This document shows, one piece after another, positions 6,565 to 8,437 of a stretch of 8,437 nucleotides of DNA (position 1 is the first letter of the stretch; each line of letters starts with the position of its first letter). Below the pieces are notes generated by a model. It saw nothing but the letters and a program-made list of their open reading frames with translations. It was not told the DNA's origin and searched no databases. The position numbers were made by a program, and so were the translations under genes. The stretch is from Thermoplasmata archaeon (GTDB lineage Archaea; Thermoplasmatota; Thermoplasmata; Thermoplasmatales; Thermoplasmataceae), in assembly GCA_021827885.1 (NCBI GenBank), contig JAKAUD010000006.1:1-8437 (forward strand), in the 5' to 3' direction.

Positions 6565-7248
6565 ATGTCTGAAGAATCCTGCTTTGCCAAGTTTAGGAAA
6601 GAAATCCCCCAATTTCTGGCAACCAAAGATATGAGTACCTCAGAGATTACAAAGAAGCTGGGAATAAAATTTCCCCATTGCGTAAGTGATAAGCCATACT
6701 CTTGGAATGGGGGCAAATCCGGTCTCGAATGGAAACATACTGTTAGAGAGGCTCTCGATTACTTAAGAAGAAATAGCGCAATAGAAGAACGCAACAAGAA
6801 ATGGCTTCCTAGGTATCAAACCTCAGAAGGTAACAACCGCGAAGAAAATGAAATGCTTTTGGAAGCGAGAAATAGTAGGCTGTCAAGAAAAGCCATTGCA
6901 GACCAGTTAAGACAGATTACCCCGAGCTCATCCAATTATGTAGAATATCGCGGTAAACGTATTAGCAGAGATATTGACACAATTGCAAAGCTTAAACTTT
7001 TGAGGGAATACAAGTGCCAGATATGCGGTACAAGCATTAAGAAGAAAGGCGGAGGTCTATACATTGAGGGTGCACACATTACGCCTAAGAGAAGAAGCGG
7101 ACCTGAGATTCCAGAAAATATCCTTATACTTTGTCCTAACCACCACAAAGAATTCGATTACGGTGATAAGGTAGTACTGATAAGGTCCAAGGAATTAATT
7201 AGATTTCGATTAAATGGAATCACATATACTCTATCTTTGATATTTTAG
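6565..7248 (+). CDS. HNH endonuclease with Mrr-N-like winged helix, likely restriction partner of the methyltransferase
   Basis: 227 residues. The N-terminal ~85 residues (SEITKKLGIKFP, then GLEWKHTVREALDYLRRNSA and a basic Trp-containing strand) resemble the Mrr N-terminal winged-helix domain found on many restriction enzymes. The nuclease domain is at about 149-199. It has CQIC (Cys151, Cys154), EGAHITPKRRSG with His171, then PENILILCPNHHKEFDYG with Asn185, Cys190, His193 and His194, a zinc-knuckle HNH fold. All expected metal and catalytic residues are present. ATG 6565 has no ribosome binding site and lies 64 bases after the methyltransferase stop; a weak A/T box near 6534 fits a leaderless start. 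Placement directly after an N4-cytosine methyltransferase points to a type II restriction enzyme. A methylation-dependent enzyme is the alternative, but would be odd beside its own methylase. Confidence 0.85.
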   Translation: MSEESCFAKFRKEIPQFLATKDMSTSEITKKLGIKFPHCVSDKPYSWNGGKSGLEWKHTVREALDYLRRNSAIEERNKKWLPRYQTSEGNNREENEMLLEARNSRLSRKAIADQLRQITPSSSNYVEYRGKRISRDIDTIAKLKLLREYKCQICGTSIKKKGGGLYIEGAHITPKRRSGPEIPENILILCPNHHKEFDYGDKVVLIRSKELIRFRLNGITYTLSLIF

Positions 7249-7268
7249 CCGGCATCCTATAAATATAC

Positions 7269-7862
7269 TCAGAAGAGGTCCTCCACAGTTCGTACTTTTC
7301 TTGGTTCTAATTTCTCCTTGAATTTTCTCAATTTGGCAATTAGCATAGGGTCATAGATTCTTAACAAGTTACAGTCAAACTGAAAGTCAAGCCCCTGATG
7401 ATTAGGTCCAATGAATATTAACTCGTCGTTAGGAGAATGGTCGTTTCCTATTATCTTCCGCAACAATCTGTATACTCTTTTCTTATGGTTAAAATAGAAT
7501 GATGAAGAAAGTCTTATCACTTTATATCCCCAGCTTATCATTTCCACGTCTCTCTGGTAATCTTTGTGTGGATTGTGAGTTAGATCATCAAGTTCTATGT
7601 CAATCTTCTCCTCTCCTCTTTGCAGGAAGAAATCAAGTTGGTAGAATAATATCCCTTTAATCACGAGGTCCTCTCTTAGCCATGACCCCTTCAGGATTAC
7701 ATCACGTTTAACAGAGTAGCCAGATCTTTCAGCTATTTCACGTATTCTAGCTTCAGCAGCATCCTCCGCGAGGCTGTAATATTTCCTGTCACTTTCTCTA
7801 ATTTCCTCTAAAATCGCAGGTACATTATCCGGGACTCTTTTGAATTCAACCGATTCTGTCAT
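7269..7862 (-). CDS. PD-(D/E)XK nuclease-fold protein, DUF559/Vsr-like
   Basis: 197 residues. The segment at about 74-137 matches the DUF559/very-short-patch-repair-like endonuclease fold. FYQLDFFLQ has Asp77; EKIDIELDDLTHN has Glu90 and His96 where the family shows an ExDG...H-type motif; YQRDVEMISWGYKVIRLSSS corresponds to the conserved RD...GY.VLR helix-strand. The last 55 residues form a separate extension with no motif I know. ATG 7862 is supported by GAGGAG at 7874-7869, 6 bases upstream and inside the overlapping 89-residue frame. It is the last gene of a minus-strand operon and converges on the HNH gene with a 20-base gap. It is probably a DNA nuclease in defence or repair. A Vsr role in T:G repair fits poorly because N4-methylcytosine does not deaminate to T. 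Substrate unknown. Confidence 0.65.
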   Translation of the reverse strand: MTESVEFKRVPDNVPAILEEIRESDRKYYSLAEDAAEARIREIAERSGYSVKRDVILKGSWLREDLVIKGILFYQLDFFLQRGEEKIDIELDDLTHNPHKDYQRDVEMISWGYKVIRLSSSFYFNHKKRVYRLLRKIIGNDHSPNDELIFIGPNHQGLDFQFDCNLLRIYDPMLIAKLRKFKEKLEPRKVRTVEDLF

Positions 7863-8115
7863 TACATTCTCCTCTCATTTTGAGAAAATCCACTGATTGT
7901 TGGCGAATTATTGCATTCCTGCCTTTATTGTACCAGCAACCACTCCTTATTTTTGCAAGTAAGCTTGCCATTTTCTTCCTAGGCCCACTGTTAGAGGCGT
8001 TGAAATACGGTCTAACGCCAAAAATTGGAAGAGGCCCCAGGAGGCCATTCGCAAGAAGTCCTTCGATATTCCAGACACTGCTATTAATACGGGACAGAGC
8101 ATTTTCTAAAGTCAA
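7846..8115 (-). CDS. small basic protein of unknown function, upstream of the nuclease
   Basis: 89 residues from TTG 8115, no family recognised. It begins TLENALSRINSSVWNIEGLL and has a basic middle (SGPRKKMASLLAKIRSG); no membrane segment is seen. It overlaps both neighbours: its start shares TTGA with the stop of the 54-residue gene, and its end overlaps the nuclease gene by 17 bases and contains that gene's ribosome binding site. This makes a real coding frame likelier than the plus-strand shadow over it, which is just a run of hydrophobic residues. An alternative is that it continues the 54-residue frame after a one-base frameshift, because the frame is open for a further 11 codons upstream of the TTG with no better start. 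Confidence 0.5.
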   Translation of the reverse strand: MTLENALSRINSSVWNIEGLLANGLLGPLPIFGVRPYFNASNSGPRKKMASLLAKIRSGCWYNKGRNAIIRQQSVDFLKMRGECNDRIG

Positions 8116-8276
8116 TTTCCCATCCCCATAAAATATAACAATGCCTCGTCAGCGTTTCCAGGAGAGTCAATGTGAAAATGATTCCAATATCGGATTACGG
8201 ACCTTGCTAAATCCTTACCAAGCCTCTTGCGGAGATTGTAGTATGCCTTGTCCTTTGTGTCAAGGCCAAGGATCAT
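8112..8276 (-). CDS. short charged protein of unknown function (54 residues)
   Basis: Reads MILGLDTKDKAYYNLRKRLG at its start, then a helix-like LARSVIRYWNHFHID and an acidic end; no family recognised. It is the best-supported start in this stretch: GGAGGG at 8290-8285 lies 8 bases before ATG 8276. Its TGA (8114-8112) overlaps the TTG of the next frame, which suggests coupled translation or a frameshift. It belongs to the small-gene operon feeding into the PD-(D/E)XK nuclease. Confidence 0.55.
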   Translation of the reverse strand: MILGLDTKDKAYYNLRKRLGKDLARSVIRYWNHFHIDSPGNADEALLYFMGMGN

Positions 8277-8284
8277 ACTCGAAT

Positions 8285-8290
8285 CCCTCC
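8285..8290 (-). promoter_or_regulatory. strong ribosome binding site GGAGGG
   Basis: GGAGGG on the minus strand, 8 bases before ATG 8276, shares a base with the TAG stop (8292-8290) of the 22-residue frame upstream. It decides the start of the 54-residue gene and shows this stretch is a translated multi-gene message. Confidence 0.6.
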
Positions 8291-8358
8291 TAGAATGAAC
8301 TCAAAGGTTTGAATCCCCGCCAGTCCATTACGGATGTTCCATAGTCCTTCGGATTCAT
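8290..8358 (-). CDS. possible leader-like peptide of 22 residues
   Basis: A short frame from ATG 8358 (MNPKDYGTSVMDWRGF...) to TAG 8292-8290. A second GGAGGG at 8376-8371 precedes it by 12 bases, somewhat far, and another ATG at 8366 opens only a three-codon frame. The stop merges with the ribosome binding site of the next gene, so translation could be coupled. Too short to separate from chance; low confidence. Confidence 0.22.
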   Translation of the reverse strand: MNPKDYGTSVMDWRGFKPLSSF

Positions 8359-8437
8359 GACTCCATTTTTCCCTCCTTCGGTCTTGTTTTAACCTTTACT
8401 ACTTCCTTTCAAATCTGTTACCAATGAGGCGCACGTA

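Noticed and set aside
7880..8131. Plus-strand frame of 83 codons, rich in hydrophobic residues
   Set aside because: It lies opposite the overlapping minus-strand frames that have embedded ribosome binding sites; no ribosome binding site or family match of its own.
8301..8330. tRNA-like T-arm, ggtttgaatccccgcc
   Set aside because: It resembles a T-loop at first sight, but the flanking bases do not pair into a T stem and no acceptor, D or anticodon arms fit around it.
8399..8437. C-terminal end of a minus-strand gene entering from the right (YVRLIGNRFERK then TAG)
   Set aside because: Plausible as the tail of an upstream operon gene, but another frame (ending DLKGSSKG then TAA) is also open and 12 residues cannot decide.
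1..8437. CRISPR arrays, insertion sequence ends, rRNA
   Set aside because: No regularly spaced direct repeats, no transposase frame with terminal inverted repeats and no rRNA-like sequence were seen on either strand.

Overview
The window looks like a stretch of archaeal chromosome, roughly 40% G+C, carrying a defence island with signs of mobile-element activity. The archaeal reading rests on three things. TATA-like boxes lie about 25-35 bases before the first gene of several units. Those first genes lack ribosome binding sites, as in leaderless or short-leader messages. Internal genes instead have good Shine-Dalgarno sites (GAGAGG, GAGGAG, GGAGGG). AGA/AGG/ATA codons are heavily used and GTG/TTG starts occur. 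A euryarchaeal, perhaps Thermoplasmata-like, host is only a guess.

Left part (1-1245, minus strand): one reading frame with no stop starts as a textbook HsdM (type I modification subunit). It runs through the GQFYTPR and DPCCGSGG motifs, and just before the catalytic NPPF block it changes in frame, without a gap, into the N-terminal half of a tyrosine recombinase that leaves the window at base 1. This is the most striking object here: an attachment-site-like junction inside hsdM that silences the methylase and puts an integrase under the hsdM promoter. A divergent promoter region (1246-1335) with a perfect 14-base palindrome separates it from a four-helix membrane protein (1336-2160).

Middle (2157-5488): a 5'-truncated winged-helix regulator remnant and a small possible membrane protein on the minus strand. 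They are followed by a tightly overlapping plus-strand operon: a protein with two apparent winged-helix domains, an AAA+ ATPase, and a PIN-like nuclease. I do not recognise this three-gene set as a named system, and it is the best candidate for an undescribed one.

Right part: a PvuII-like N4-cytosine methyltransferase (5544-6500) and an HNH endonuclease with an Mrr-N-like DNA-binding domain (6565-7248), probably a type II restriction-modification pair. Converging on it from the right is a minus-strand operon of small, overlapping genes ending in a DUF559/Vsr-like PD-(D/E)XK nuclease (7269-7862).

Together the genes suggest layered DNA-targeting immunity: a disabled type I locus, a type II pair, an ATPase/PIN cassette and an orphan nuclease. 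Functions beyond the family level are inference.
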